Positions 41,377 through 49,166 of a stretch of 49,166 nucleotides of DNA are shown here, one piece after another. The translations under genes and the position numbers were made by a program. Every line of letters begins with the position of its first letter. Position 1 is the first letter of the stretch. The notes beneath the pieces were generated by a model. That model searched no databases. It was not told where the DNA came from and saw nothing but the letters and a program-made list of their open reading frames with translations. Source of the DNA: a bacterium C-53 (GTDB lineage Bacteria; Bacillota; Clostridia; Lachnospirales; Lachnospiraceae); NCBI GenBank assembly GCA_003612525.1, contig RAZD01000027.1, positions 1 through 49,166 of the forward strand. Reading direction: 5' to 3'.

Positions 41377-43002
41377 TTATTCTGAAAGAGAAGCTGCATA
41401 ATTATCAATCAAATAATCATACTTCCCAAGATTCCAATCAATGATCGCCCGAATTCTTTCCTTATCAAAAAGATCCCCCCTGGTGATGAAATGTATTACA
41501 TCATAATATTCAGCAAGATCCTGATTTTCTATTACATTTTCTCCAAACTGGATCGTTTCCCTGTACCCCTCCGGAAGCTTCCGCTTCATATGTCCGACTC
41601 TCCAATTTTCATCCTTAATTGCCGGAAGTTTGGAAAGGAAAGGATCTCCTAATCCATACGTATCATTCAAATACAAATCCGAATTATAATATACAAGTAT
41701 CCCCGGACTGTTATCCGTAATATTTCCTATTAATCCAAGTTCTCTTACTTCATCTGTAGACTGATAATTCCATGTATCACGAATACATAAATCTCCTTTT
41801 GTAATCAACGAACGCACATTGTTATACAGTCCCGTTGTTCTCTGGTATACTTCTCTCTCATCAGAAATAGATGAACCAATTTCATGACCAAACAGATATT
41901 GTGAACCAATTACACTTGCAAATGTATGTGTATAAACCATTCCTATGATGACAAACAGAAAATATAACATCTGACATTTTCTTATCTTTACAAAGTCTTC
42001 ATTCTCTTTATTAAATAATACGTTTAATCCACAGACTGAGATCAGGAAAATCACGGTAAAATGACGTCCCATCATAAAATCGCCGCCTATATAAATAATA
42101 TAGAAGACATATAATAATAATCCTGCCGACAGATAAAGGTATTTTACCTTCTTCATAAAAACAGTTACTGCCATAAATATTGCAGGTATGAGAATCACAA
42201 GAAGATCATTTAATAATGTAAATATCCCATACCATACGCCACGTTTCATATACTCAATCAAAGCAATATCCGTTCCTAATTTGACATATGCAGTATTTGG
42301 GAACGGAAAACCAAAATAAAAGAGAGAAAACAATTCCCACAAAATAAACGGAAGCAATCCCGCAAGACCAATCCAAACTGCATTAAAAAAACTTGTCTTT
42401 TCACGTTTCGCAAGATATACATACACAATAACCGGAATAAACATCAGTACAGCATCCATTCTTGTAAGTGCAATTGCTGAAAATACAAGCGCAAGCTGCA
42501 ACATCTGTTTCCCTGTAAAACGATCATGATCAAAATACAACTTGAGAAAAAGAGCGCTTAGAAAAAACAACATACTATTTTCAAGGCCCGATGTCGTATA
42601 ACTGACAAACGCCGTACTTCCTGTCAGCGCAAAAAAACTCATAAGTATCTGTTCTTTTGTTTTACAGAATTTATAAACCAAAATTAAATATGCAGCAGCT
42701 GAAAATGCGATACATACAATAAGGGAAGTAAAAAACATTTCCCGTGTAACAAAATACGCGGCGGCAATCACAAGAGTAAAAAGAGGGCATGAACTTGCGG
42801 AAGAACGCTCCCCAATATTATAAACAAATCCATCACCCTCAACAAAATGCTTTGCCATCACATAACCGTGGTATGCATCATCACTTTGCCATGCAAGAAT
42901 CGTAATAATACCAACAAATGCTAAAAAAGTAAAAAATCTTGCCCTGTCAATTTCGCTATTAAGATTTATTTTCCATATAAATTTTTTTTTGATCTTTTTC
43001 AT
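41377..43002 (-). CDS. GT-C-like polytopic membrane glycosyltransferase
   Basis: 541 residues with about 9-11 membrane helices spread through the first 400. After TM1 the sequence WQSDDAYHGYVMAKHF carries an acidic pair of the kind used by GT-C lipid-linked sugar transferases. The C-terminal 140 residues are soluble and extracytoplasmic. It would use a polyprenyl-linked sugar, which the adjacent DPM1-like GT2 could make. It lies 28 bp after that gene. Confidence 0.75.
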   Translation of the reverse strand: MKKIKKKFIWKINLNSEIDRARFFTFLAFVGIITILAWQSDDAYHGYVMAKHFVEGDGFVYNIGERSSASSCPLFTLVIAAAYFVTREMFFTSLIVCIAFSAAAYLILVYKFCKTKEQILMSFFALTGSTAFVSYTTSGLENSMLFFLSALFLKLYFDHDRFTGKQMLQLALVFSAIALTRMDAVLMFIPVIVYVYLAKREKTSFFNAVWIGLAGLLPFILWELFSLFYFGFPFPNTAYVKLGTDIALIEYMKRGVWYGIFTLLNDLLVILIPAIFMAVTVFMKKVKYLYLSAGLLLYVFYIIYIGGDFMMGRHFTVIFLISVCGLNVLFNKENEDFVKIRKCQMLYFLFVIIGMVYTHTFASVIGSQYLFGHEIGSSISDEREVYQRTTGLYNNVRSLITKGDLCIRDTWNYQSTDEVRELGLIGNITDNSPGILVYYNSDLYLNDTYGLGDPFLSKLPAIKDENWRVGHMKRKLPEGYRETIQFGENVIENQDLAEYYDVIHFITRGDLFDKERIRAIIDWNLGKYDYLIDNYAASLSE

Positions 43003-43030
43003 AAATGTTTCTTCGCACTTTCGTCTTTTA

Positions 43031-43768
43031 CTATTTGAGAATATCTTCTTTTTTTAGAAAACGATTATTCCATGCCGTTTTAAAATATTTAAAATTTGCA
43101 AAGAAAGAATTCTGGGACACCCCTTCAGTTCTCGCTGACCAATGAGCAGGAATTTCTATAAATCTGACACCCAGACGAATTGGTTTTAATGCCGTTTCCA
43201 GAAAAAACGGATGTTTCAGTTCTGTCCACCTTATACTCTGCATTAACTCTGTGGGAAATATGCGGAATGCATAAGTAATATCAGTTAATCTGACAAAATA
43301 AAACATTCCTATCATCTTTTCAAATACAAGATTGCATACAAGCTTAACTTTACTGTAATCCTTAAAACCGCCGCCTTTTCTCCAGCGTGACGCCGTAATA
43401 ATCCGGTCAGGATATTTTTTTGCTTTTTCTATAAATTTCTGAATAACATTGGGGTCAGTTTCCAAATCACTTGACATCAACACAACATGTGAACCTTTTG
43501 CAAGATCAAACCCTTCTCGAATAGCGCCGCCTACAAACGGAAGCGTCTGATTATGAATATAAATGGGTAATTTTTTTTCATACTCCCGCACAAGCGCTTC
43601 GGCTGTTTCTCTTGAATCTTTTGTTGTTTTATCACAAAGCAGAAAAATAAATTCTGCGATATCCGCTTTCTTGCAAGTCGCTGCAATGATATCTACGGTT
43701 TCCTTTAATGAATATGTTTCATCCATTGCAGGAAGCAAAATCGTTACATTCTGAAAACTTTTTGTCAT
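43031..43768 (-). CDS. GT2 glycosyltransferase, DPM1-like
   Basis: 245 residues, no membrane helices. VTILLPAMDETYSLKETV begins the GT-A fold; VLMSSDLETDP carries the metal motif in a D-x-E form, and RWRKGGGFKDYSKVK is typical of dolichyl/undecaprenyl-phosphate sugar synthases. It would charge a polyprenyl phosphate with a sugar for the GT-C enzyme next door. The start overlaps the stop of the preceding SDR gene by 4 bp. Confidence 0.82.
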   Translation of the reverse strand: MTKSFQNVTILLPAMDETYSLKETVDIIAATCKKADIAEFIFLLCDKTTKDSRETAEALVREYEKKLPIYIHNQTLPFVGGAIREGFDLAKGSHVVLMSSDLETDPNVIQKFIEKAKKYPDRIITASRWRKGGGFKDYSKVKLVCNLVFEKMIGMFYFVRLTDITYAFRIFPTELMQSIRWTELKHPFFLETALKPIRLGVRFIEIPAHWSARTEGVSQNSFFANFKYFKTAWNNRFLKKEDILK

Positions 43769-44706
43769 ATTCTATCCATCCAGTCTGAAAATACATCTTC
43801 AAGTGTCTGATACATGGTGTATTTCTGCACAAATCCTAACGCTTTGATTTTACTGTTGTCCCCTAACAAAAGTGGTTCGTCAGCTACACGAAACAGAGCC
43901 GGATCCGAAATTACTTTTGCATGCGTTCCCGAAATTTCCACCAGCATGTCAAGTATTTCCTGTATTTTATATGCCGTTCCGGTACAAATATTAACCGGTT
44001 CTCCAGGATTTCCTTTCTCGAGAACCAGCCGCATTGCATCAACACCATCTCTGACATCAATAAAATCTCTTGCGCTTGTCAGATTTCCTACATGAATTTC
44101 CGGTTCTAATACACCTTTTTTAATCAATGCAAGCTGTCTTGCAAAATTCTGAATCGCCGTAGCAGGCGGATGCCCCGTACCTACATGGATAAACATTCTA
44201 GGAAGAAATGTTTTTAATCCAAAATTAAGAAAATATTGTCTGCCTAACATCTCTACTCCGACTTTTGATACACCATACGGAGTCCACGGCGTAAGAAGCC
44301 TGTCTTCTACCAGAGGGCAATCTTCCGGCGTAATATTTCCATATTCTGCACTTGAACATGCGAGCAGAACTTTTACATCAGAATCAAGTTCCCTTGCACA
44401 ATACAAAACATTTAAAGTTCCTATATAATTTGTATTATGCGTCACATATTCACTATTCCACGAATCCCCGTTAAATGCCTGCGCCGCCATATGAATAACC
44501 ACATCAGGCTTTATTTCTTTGAAAATTTTCATCAATGCATCTCTTTCCATAATATCGCACCGGATAATGGACTGATCCTGAACTGCCGCGAGACGACTTG
44601 ATGCACTGTTTCTTGCTATTCCATAAACCTCAGCCCCATCTTGCTTATAACGATTCATAAAATGGGAACCGACCATACCTGTTCCGCCAGTTACTAATAC
44701 TTTCAT
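43765..44706 (-). CDS. GDP-mannose 4,6-dehydratase-like SDR
   Basis: 313 residues. LVTGGTGMVGSHF is the Rossmann glycine motif; CSSAEYGN holds the catalytic Ser/Glu, and PYGVSKVGVEML the YxxxK motif. RDFIDVRDGVDAM and GEPVNICTG are as in the GMD/RMD group. The product would be a 4-keto-6-deoxy sugar nucleotide or its reduced form. It is 8 bp after the UGM-like gene and co-transcribed with it. Confidence 0.82.
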   Translation of the reverse strand: MKVLVTGGTGMVGSHFMNRYKQDGAEVYGIARNSASSRLAAVQDQSIIRCDIMERDALMKIFKEIKPDVVIHMAAQAFNGDSWNSEYVTHNTNYIGTLNVLYCARELDSDVKVLLACSSAEYGNITPEDCPLVEDRLLTPWTPYGVSKVGVEMLGRQYFLNFGLKTFLPRMFIHVGTGHPPATAIQNFARQLALIKKGVLEPEIHVGNLTSARDFIDVRDGVDAMRLVLEKGNPGEPVNICTGTAYKIQEILDMLVEISGTHAKVISDPALFRVADEPLLLGDNSKIKALGFVQKYTMYQTLEDVFSDWMDRI

Positions 44707-44714
44707 AATCCTGA

Positions 44715-45923
44715 TTATACTCCTCTCTGCTGTTCAGTCAGTTGATCTGCAAGCTGCATCGCAAGTTCAACAACTACATCTGTATTATAATGCTGCCATT
44801 CTCCCCATCTTCCAAGCCCAATGATTCCCTTTGATTTTGAATAAGCAAGTATTTCCTGCATAATCTCTTCTTTTCCGATCGTATTAAGAGGATACGCATA
44901 ATCATTCGTATACCGAAAAGAAGAATTTGTGTTATCATCCTTTCTTTCACTGTTTGTTTCCGTCCAATACCCCTTAGAACCTGCGCAGAAATTATGCCGT
45001 ACAAGAATTCGATGATAAGAAAGCGACGGATCCGGATAATAGATCCAGTGTGCTTCTGTGTCAATATTTTCCGGGAAATAATCAATTACAACAGAATTAC
45101 TCTTTAATTTTCCAATCATCGATTGGATATTGTGCGGCATGCCTTTTATTTCCTTAAAGGATGTCCAGGGTATCGTTGTTATTATTATATCTGCCTTAAA
45201 CTCACCATTTACAACTCTTTCTTCCATATCAAGCGAAAATACCGGTATCTCATATTTAATTTTATCTTTCAGCGTGTCAGCCATACGCCGCCATACTTCT
45301 CCGTATCCATATTTTTTCGGATAAAAGAACTCTGCATGTGCAGGCTGTGTTCCATACGCCTTTTTTGTAAGACAGCTAATTAATGTTTCCTCAAATGAAA
45401 CATTTGGAAGTTTATTCAGCCAGTAGATTCCAAGTTCATTTAAGTTCTTCCCAAACATCTTTTCATTATACGGAATCATATAATCTTCTGCTATTTTATC
45501 ACCAAGTTTCCAGTAAATCCAATCCACAAATTTTTCCGGAATCTGTGTGCCCAGATTACATCCGGCAATCGCTATTGCCTTCAGATACTCTACCTGATCC
45601 TCAAGTTTCATTTGCCAGATATTTGCTTCAATTGGACTATTAATCTCATTCCCCTTTACAAGGATTCTTGAATCTCTCTCAAAAGAACTCCATTCTTCTT
45701 TGGGCATAAAGTCAAACAGAAATTCATTTGCCCCCGGTCTCCGTACATCAAGGAAATGACCTCCTCCAATATCAAGTGGACTTCCATCCACCATAACACT
45801 CCGGCATAAACCACCTGCTTCTTTTTCTTTTTCCAATACGAGAAAATCATTCTCACCGTTTTTCAAAAGCTTATTTGAAACGGCGAGTCCTGCCGGTCCC
45901 GCTCCCAATATTAAATATTTCAT
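44715..45923 (-). CDS. UDP-galactopyranose mutase-like flavoprotein
   Basis: 402 residues. LILGAGPAGLAVSNKLL is the FAD-binding glycine motif, and VLEKEKEAGGLCRSV plus PLDIGGGHFLD are the next two FAD contacts. IIITTIPW and GLGRWGEWQHYNTD resemble the C-terminal FAD region of UGM and protoporphyrinogen-oxidase-like proteins. It may interconvert pyranose and furanose forms of a nucleotide sugar; another oxidoreductase role is possible. AAAGGA precedes the ATG. If a mutase, it could supply UDP-Galf to the GlfT2-like enzyme at 25.9 kb. Confidence 0.7.
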   Translation of the reverse strand: MKYLILGAGPAGLAVSNKLLKNGENDFLVLEKEKEAGGLCRSVMVDGSPLDIGGGHFLDVRRPGANEFLFDFMPKEEWSSFERDSRILVKGNEINSPIEANIWQMKLEDQVEYLKAIAIAGCNLGTQIPEKFVDWIYWKLGDKIAEDYMIPYNEKMFGKNLNELGIYWLNKLPNVSFEETLISCLTKKAYGTQPAHAEFFYPKKYGYGEVWRRMADTLKDKIKYEIPVFSLDMEERVVNGEFKADIIITTIPWTSFKEIKGMPHNIQSMIGKLKSNSVVIDYFPENIDTEAHWIYYPDPSLSYHRILVRHNFCAGSKGYWTETNSERKDDNTNSSFRYTNDYAYPLNTIGKEEIMQEILAYSKSKGIIGLGRWGEWQHYNTDVVVELAMQLADQLTEQQRGV

Positions 45924-45944
45924 GAGGAATATCCTTTCCTAAAA

Positions 45945-48518
45945 TTAATTATTACATTTCATTTTATCATTTATTATGAAAAACATCAACATAGCAAACG
46001 CCAACAAAGATACCCATATTGCAGGAAAAAAGCCTTCAGGAATATAACGCATTTCTATCATATGTTTTCCGGGAGAAACTTTCACAGACATTAAAGCTCC
46101 TAATACCTCATAACATTCTGTTTCCCTGCCATCTATTTTTACATTCCATCCTTTTTCACAAGGAATTGAAAAAACAAGGTTCTCTTTTCCCTCCGGTATA
46201 TCAACGCTTCCTGTTAAATGCGAACTTGAATTTTTTGTTATTTCAATATTCTTAGAATCTGAATTTTCATACCATAATTTTAAGATTTCCTTATTTTCAT
46301 AATAAAATAATGCATTTGTAATACTGAGTATGTCCTGCAGACATTTCAGTCGTACCGTTACCGTATCCCCGGGATTATACATTCCTGCATATACAACATT
46401 CCAATTTGTATTGGTAAAATAATTTTCTCTTGAAAAATCGTTAACGAAAAGCTCAGCGCTCTGTAAGTTCGGTGCATTGAAATAAAGATATAATCCCTTC
46501 TTCTCTTTTATTTCAAAAGTATATTCTATATATGCATCTTCCTCACCGTTTATTTTGGAATACTCAGTTATTCCGCCGATATCATTCTCTTTCAAATTCG
46601 ATATTTTTATATAATCTGGCTCTGTTTTTTCATAGATATCAGGAAGGTTACTGTCAAATGTCTTCGATATCTGATTCTGTATGTCAAACACATTATCTGT
46701 CTGCATATCAACCTGATCAATATCATCCTGAACACAAAAGCCAACCGGAAGTACATACGGATTCTCAAATATATGGCAATTATTGATTTCCGTAATTTTA
46801 TGATAAGGCTTGTCTGTCGTATCATATTGCGAAATATAATATTTTACGCCCAGAAGACTGTCTGCAAATGTTGTACTGCCTCTATTATAAAATGCAAATA
46901 GTATATTATTCCGAAATCCCATCTTTCCTGAAAATTCTTTGACATAATCCTTCTCACATGAACTGGAATGAGACAATCCCGCATAATTAAAAAGCATTGA
47001 ATCATTTTTATCACGATAAAAATCTTTTTCTATTCGATAAAATCCATCATCCATTTCCTTTACATATTCAATAACAGGGCTTACATTATCATAATAATTC
47101 GTAAACTTTGAAATTTCACCCATCGGATATACACTTATAGCTCTGACTGCATTAAATACAACTTCTCCTCCCAATACGAAAAACAGCAAAATCCATCCTG
47201 CTCTTTTTTGAAACAACTTATCTTTTCCAATGAACCAGAATGCAGATAAAATTAAAATAAGAAGAGTACCATTTAACAAAATATCTTTCCAATTTGCATA
47301 CCGGTTTCCTGTAATTAAAAGATAGCAGGAATATATACTGAACACCCCTAATATAATGCAGATCTGCTTCCTGGAAATATTATGATAGAATAATTGAAAG
47401 CCCTGATACCCGATCACAATCATCAAAAAGCTGAAAAAATAAGCATAACGGTATTTAAAACCTACCGGATCATTAAATCCATGCCAGATAATATCAATTG
47501 CGTGAATATTAAAACTCAGAAGAATCAATGCGAAAAATCCTGCTGTCAAAACCTTTTCCCTGAGCTTAACTTGTCTGTTTATAAAGTAGAATAATACACA
47601 TACAACTGCTAATACGCTGCAATAAATAATTGGAAGCTCATGGTTTTTATCGGAACCCGCAAATAATTTTGAAAATATATCGAGTATACGAAATTGCCTG
47701 TAAAACCCAAATTTCGATAAATCAGGATTTTCCTTCTGTCCTCTCAGTGATATAGCTACCATAGCAAGATCAAATGCTACAAGCAATACTGCAAACACAG
47801 ACGAAACCATATAAGCAATTATATTTTTCCCATAATTTCTAAGATTACAAATCTTTTTAGATTTTATCAATAATAAATAAAGAAAATACAAGATGGAAAA
47901 AATACACATCATAAATCCAAGATAATAATTCATAAAAATATAAAGCGCAAGAGAAAATAAATATGTTTTATAATGCTTTGGATTTTCCATAATTTTGTTG
48001 ATACCAAGTATTACAATTGGAAGAAGAGCAAAATTAGTGAAATATATGGTTAAAGGAATATATCCAAAGAAAAATCCCATAAAAGAATATGCCGTGGAAA
48101 ACAACAATGAACTGTACTTTGGTTCATACATATGGTTTATAAAATATGAAAAACTAAAACCACTCAATCCAATCTGCACTACAATCATGAGCATTACAGC
48201 TGTCGGAAGATTTCTGTCAGAAAACAAACAAAGAAGAAAAAGAAGTGGATTCTGAAGATAATATGCGGAGAACCCTGGCATATCTCCGCCAAGATTCTTG
48301 CTGAAAGTATAAATAAAGTCATTTTCTCCCGAAATTACCGACTTAAAATAAGCATAATAATCCACAAACTGTATTTCAAGATCACTTACAAGAATCGAAT
48401 ATTTACCAAATGGGTAAATATCAAGGGCTATCCATACCCCAATCATCAAAATAACAGGAATAAAAAAGGATAATATATACAATTTTCTTTTACTTACATA
48501 TACTTTAGAAGTACCCAT
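45945..48518 (-). CDS. YfhO-family polytopic membrane protein
   Basis: 857 residues. About 12-13 membrane helices fill the first 470 residues, and one more lies at the extreme C-terminus (FFPAIWVSLLAFAMLMFFII). Between them is a large extracytoplasmic beta-rich domain. YSILVSDLEIQFVDYY near the first loop and GLSHSSSCEKDY later are YfhO-like. Bacillus YfhO helps glycosylate lipoteichoic acid, so this is probably a lipid-linked glycosyltransferase. I use the ATG at 48518; a TTG two codons earlier is possible. It is the first gene of the glycan run. Confidence 0.82.
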   Translation of the reverse strand: MGTSKVYVSKRKLYILSFFIPVILMIGVWIALDIYPFGKYSILVSDLEIQFVDYYAYFKSVISGENDFIYTFSKNLGGDMPGFSAYYLQNPLLFLLCLFSDRNLPTAVMLMIVVQIGLSGFSFSYFINHMYEPKYSSLLFSTAYSFMGFFFGYIPLTIYFTNFALLPIVILGINKIMENPKHYKTYLFSLALYIFMNYYLGFMMCIFSILYFLYLLLIKSKKICNLRNYGKNIIAYMVSSVFAVLLVAFDLAMVAISLRGQKENPDLSKFGFYRQFRILDIFSKLFAGSDKNHELPIIYCSVLAVVCVLFYFINRQVKLREKVLTAGFFALILLSFNIHAIDIIWHGFNDPVGFKYRYAYFFSFLMIVIGYQGFQLFYHNISRKQICIILGVFSIYSCYLLITGNRYANWKDILLNGTLLILILSAFWFIGKDKLFQKRAGWILLFFVLGGEVVFNAVRAISVYPMGEISKFTNYYDNVSPVIEYVKEMDDGFYRIEKDFYRDKNDSMLFNYAGLSHSSSCEKDYVKEFSGKMGFRNNILFAFYNRGSTTFADSLLGVKYYISQYDTTDKPYHKITEINNCHIFENPYVLPVGFCVQDDIDQVDMQTDNVFDIQNQISKTFDSNLPDIYEKTEPDYIKISNLKENDIGGITEYSKINGEEDAYIEYTFEIKEKKGLYLYFNAPNLQSAELFVNDFSRENYFTNTNWNVVYAGMYNPGDTVTVRLKCLQDILSITNALFYYENKEILKLWYENSDSKNIEITKNSSSHLTGSVDIPEGKENLVFSIPCEKGWNVKIDGRETECYEVLGALMSVKVSPGKHMIEMRYIPEGFFPAIWVSLLAFAMLMFFIINDKMKCNN

Positions 48519-48578
48519 CTCCAAATAACCATATTCCTTTCCATAATCTATATTTTGCAGAATATTTTAATATTATAA

Positions 48579-48608
48579 CAAAAAAGGAAGTATCTTAGTG
48601 ACACTTCC
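48579..48608 (-). terminator. Terminator of the tRNA cluster
   Basis: On the minus strand GGAAGT pairs with ACTTCC, followed by TTTTTTG. It lies just after tRNA-Lys and before the YfhO gene. Confidence 0.85.
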
Positions 48609-48617
48609 ATAATTTAA

Positions 48618-48690
48618 TGAGGCATCGGGGATTCGAACCCCGGACAACTTGATTAAAAGTCAAGTGCTCTACCGACTGAGCTAATACCCC
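48618..48690 (-). tRNA. tRNA-Lys(UUU)
   Basis: Acceptor arms GGGGTAT/ATGCCTC, D-arm TTAGCTCAGTCGGTAGAGCA, anticodon loop CTTTTAA and T-arm GGTTCGAATCC. CCA is not encoded. It is the last tRNA of the minus-strand cluster. Confidence 0.95.
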
Positions 48691-48712
48691 ATATGTATAT
48701 AAACAACACAAA

Positions 48713-48785
<73 letters not shown>

Positions 48786-48799
48786 TTAAATAAAAAGAG

Positions 48800-48873
48800 T
48801 AGCGGGGACAGGATTTGAACCTGTGACCTTCGGGTTATGAGCCCGACGAGCTTCCAGACTGCTCCACCCCGCG
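48800..48873 (-). tRNA. Initiator tRNA-fMet(CAU)
   Basis: Anticodon loop CTCATAA inside GGG/CCC stem pairs, and a C-U mismatch at the first acceptor pair (CGCGGGG with CCCCGCT); both mark an initiator rather than an elongator tRNA. CCA is not encoded. Confidence 0.93.
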
Positions 48874-48896
48874 TCATTCAGAATATGGAATTTTAA

Positions 48897-48978
48897 TGGG
48901 CAGAGGTGGATTCGAACCACCGAAGCAATTTGCAGCAGATTTACAGTCTGTCCCCTTTGGCCACTCGGGAATCTGCCC
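48897..48978 (-). tRNA. tRNA-Tyr(GUA)
   Basis: Class II tRNA of 82 nt with a long variable arm after the anticodon stem CAGA/TCTG; anticodon loop CTGTAAA; acceptor arm GGGCAGA/TCTGCCC. Confidence 0.95.
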
Positions 48979-49011
48979 ATTTTAAAATAATACACAATTT
49001 TTAATTGTGAA

Positions 49012-49084
49012 AGCCGATGATCGGACTCGAACCGATAACCTGCTGATTACAAATCAGCTGCTCTGCCAATTGAGCCACATCGGC
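49012..49084 (-). tRNA. tRNA-Thr(UGU)
   Basis: Acceptor GCCGATG/CATCGGC, anticodon loop TTTGTAA between GCTGA-type arms, T-arm GGTTCGAGTCC. CCA is not encoded. Confidence 0.94.
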
Positions 49085-49100
49085 AACTAAATCATAAAAA

Positions 49101-49166
49101 TGGGACCTATAGGGCTCGAACCTATGACCCTCTGCTTGTAAGGCAGATGCTCTCCCAGCTGAGCTA
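49101..49166 (-). tRNA. tRNA-Val(UAC), 5' end beyond the window
   Basis: The 3' two thirds are present: anticodon loop CTTACAA, T-arm GGTTCGAGCCC and the 3' acceptor arm AGGTCCC. The first bases of the acceptor arm lie outside the window. Confidence 0.92.

Noticed and set aside
48786-48995. A 69-codon minus-strand frame across the tRNA region
   Set aside because: It is a translation of tRNA-fMet and tRNA-Tyr sequence on the same strand; the tRNAs explain the DNA.

Overview
The window looks like a chromosomal segment of a low-GC, spore-forming, anaerobic Firmicute, most likely a gut Lachnospiraceae. This rests on spore maturation genes spmA/spmB, the anaerobe-type PerR plus reverse rubrerythrin pair, a glycyl radical enzyme, and a housekeeping block (decarboxylase, guanylate kinase-like, yaaR, holB, ricT, methyltransferases, AbrB regulator) of the kind seen in that group. 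The species cannot be named from sequence alone. Most genes lie on the minus strand.

Region 1 (1-9.3 kb, minus) is a surface-glycan locus. Read in transcription order it holds two tandem IspD/TarI-like cytidylyltransferases, a polysaccharide deacetylase, an acyl carrier protein, a MaoC-type hydratase, a short-chain reductase, a GNAT-like acyltransferase, an FkbH-like enzyme, a putative CDP-alcohol phosphotransferase, and the 5' part of a LegB-like nucleotide-sugar dehydratase. The ACP, FkbH, MaoC, SDR and acyltransferase genes together look like a small pathway that builds an acyl group on a carrier and transfers it to a glycan.

Region 2 (9.4-17.2 kb) is mostly housekeeping and stress: a TelA/XpaC pair, an AI-2E-family permease, an RluA-type pseudouridine synthase, an OmpR-type two-component system, and a plus-strand perR-rubrerythrin operon with a clear 7-1-7 palindromic PerR box.

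Region 3 (17.2-23.75 kb) is accessory DNA lying between two similar terminator hairpins. It has a histidine phosphatase, a mobile-element fragment, a broken DUF4405 membrane cytochrome with its small cysteine-motif partner, degraded sequence, and an intact small membrane peptide plus ABC exporter operon (plus strand) behind a leader rich in hairpins.

Region 4 (23.8-29.5 kb) is the most unusual part. A minus-strand operon joins a SAM methyltransferase-like protein, a glycyl-radical activating enzyme, a GlfT2-like galactofuranosyltransferase and a short glycyl radical enzyme with atypical motifs. A divergent XRE-type regulator sits upstream, and a 17-bp palindrome lies inside the operon's promoter. 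I know of no characterised pathway with this gene set.

Region 5 (29.5-41.3 kb) contains spmB, spmA, an AbrB-type regulator, rsmI, a TrmN6-like methyltransferase, ricT, holB, yaaR, a guanylate kinase-like gene, glpK, an Orn/Lys/Arg decarboxylase, an HD protein and an L,D-transpeptidase. Region 6 (41.4-48.5 kb) is a second glycan set: a GT-C-like membrane protein, a DPM1-like GT2, a GDP-mannose 4,6-dehydratase-like SDR, a UDP-galactopyranose mutase-like flavoprotein and a YfhO-family membrane protein. The window ends in a minus-strand tRNA cluster (Val, Thr, Tyr, fMet, Phe, Lys).
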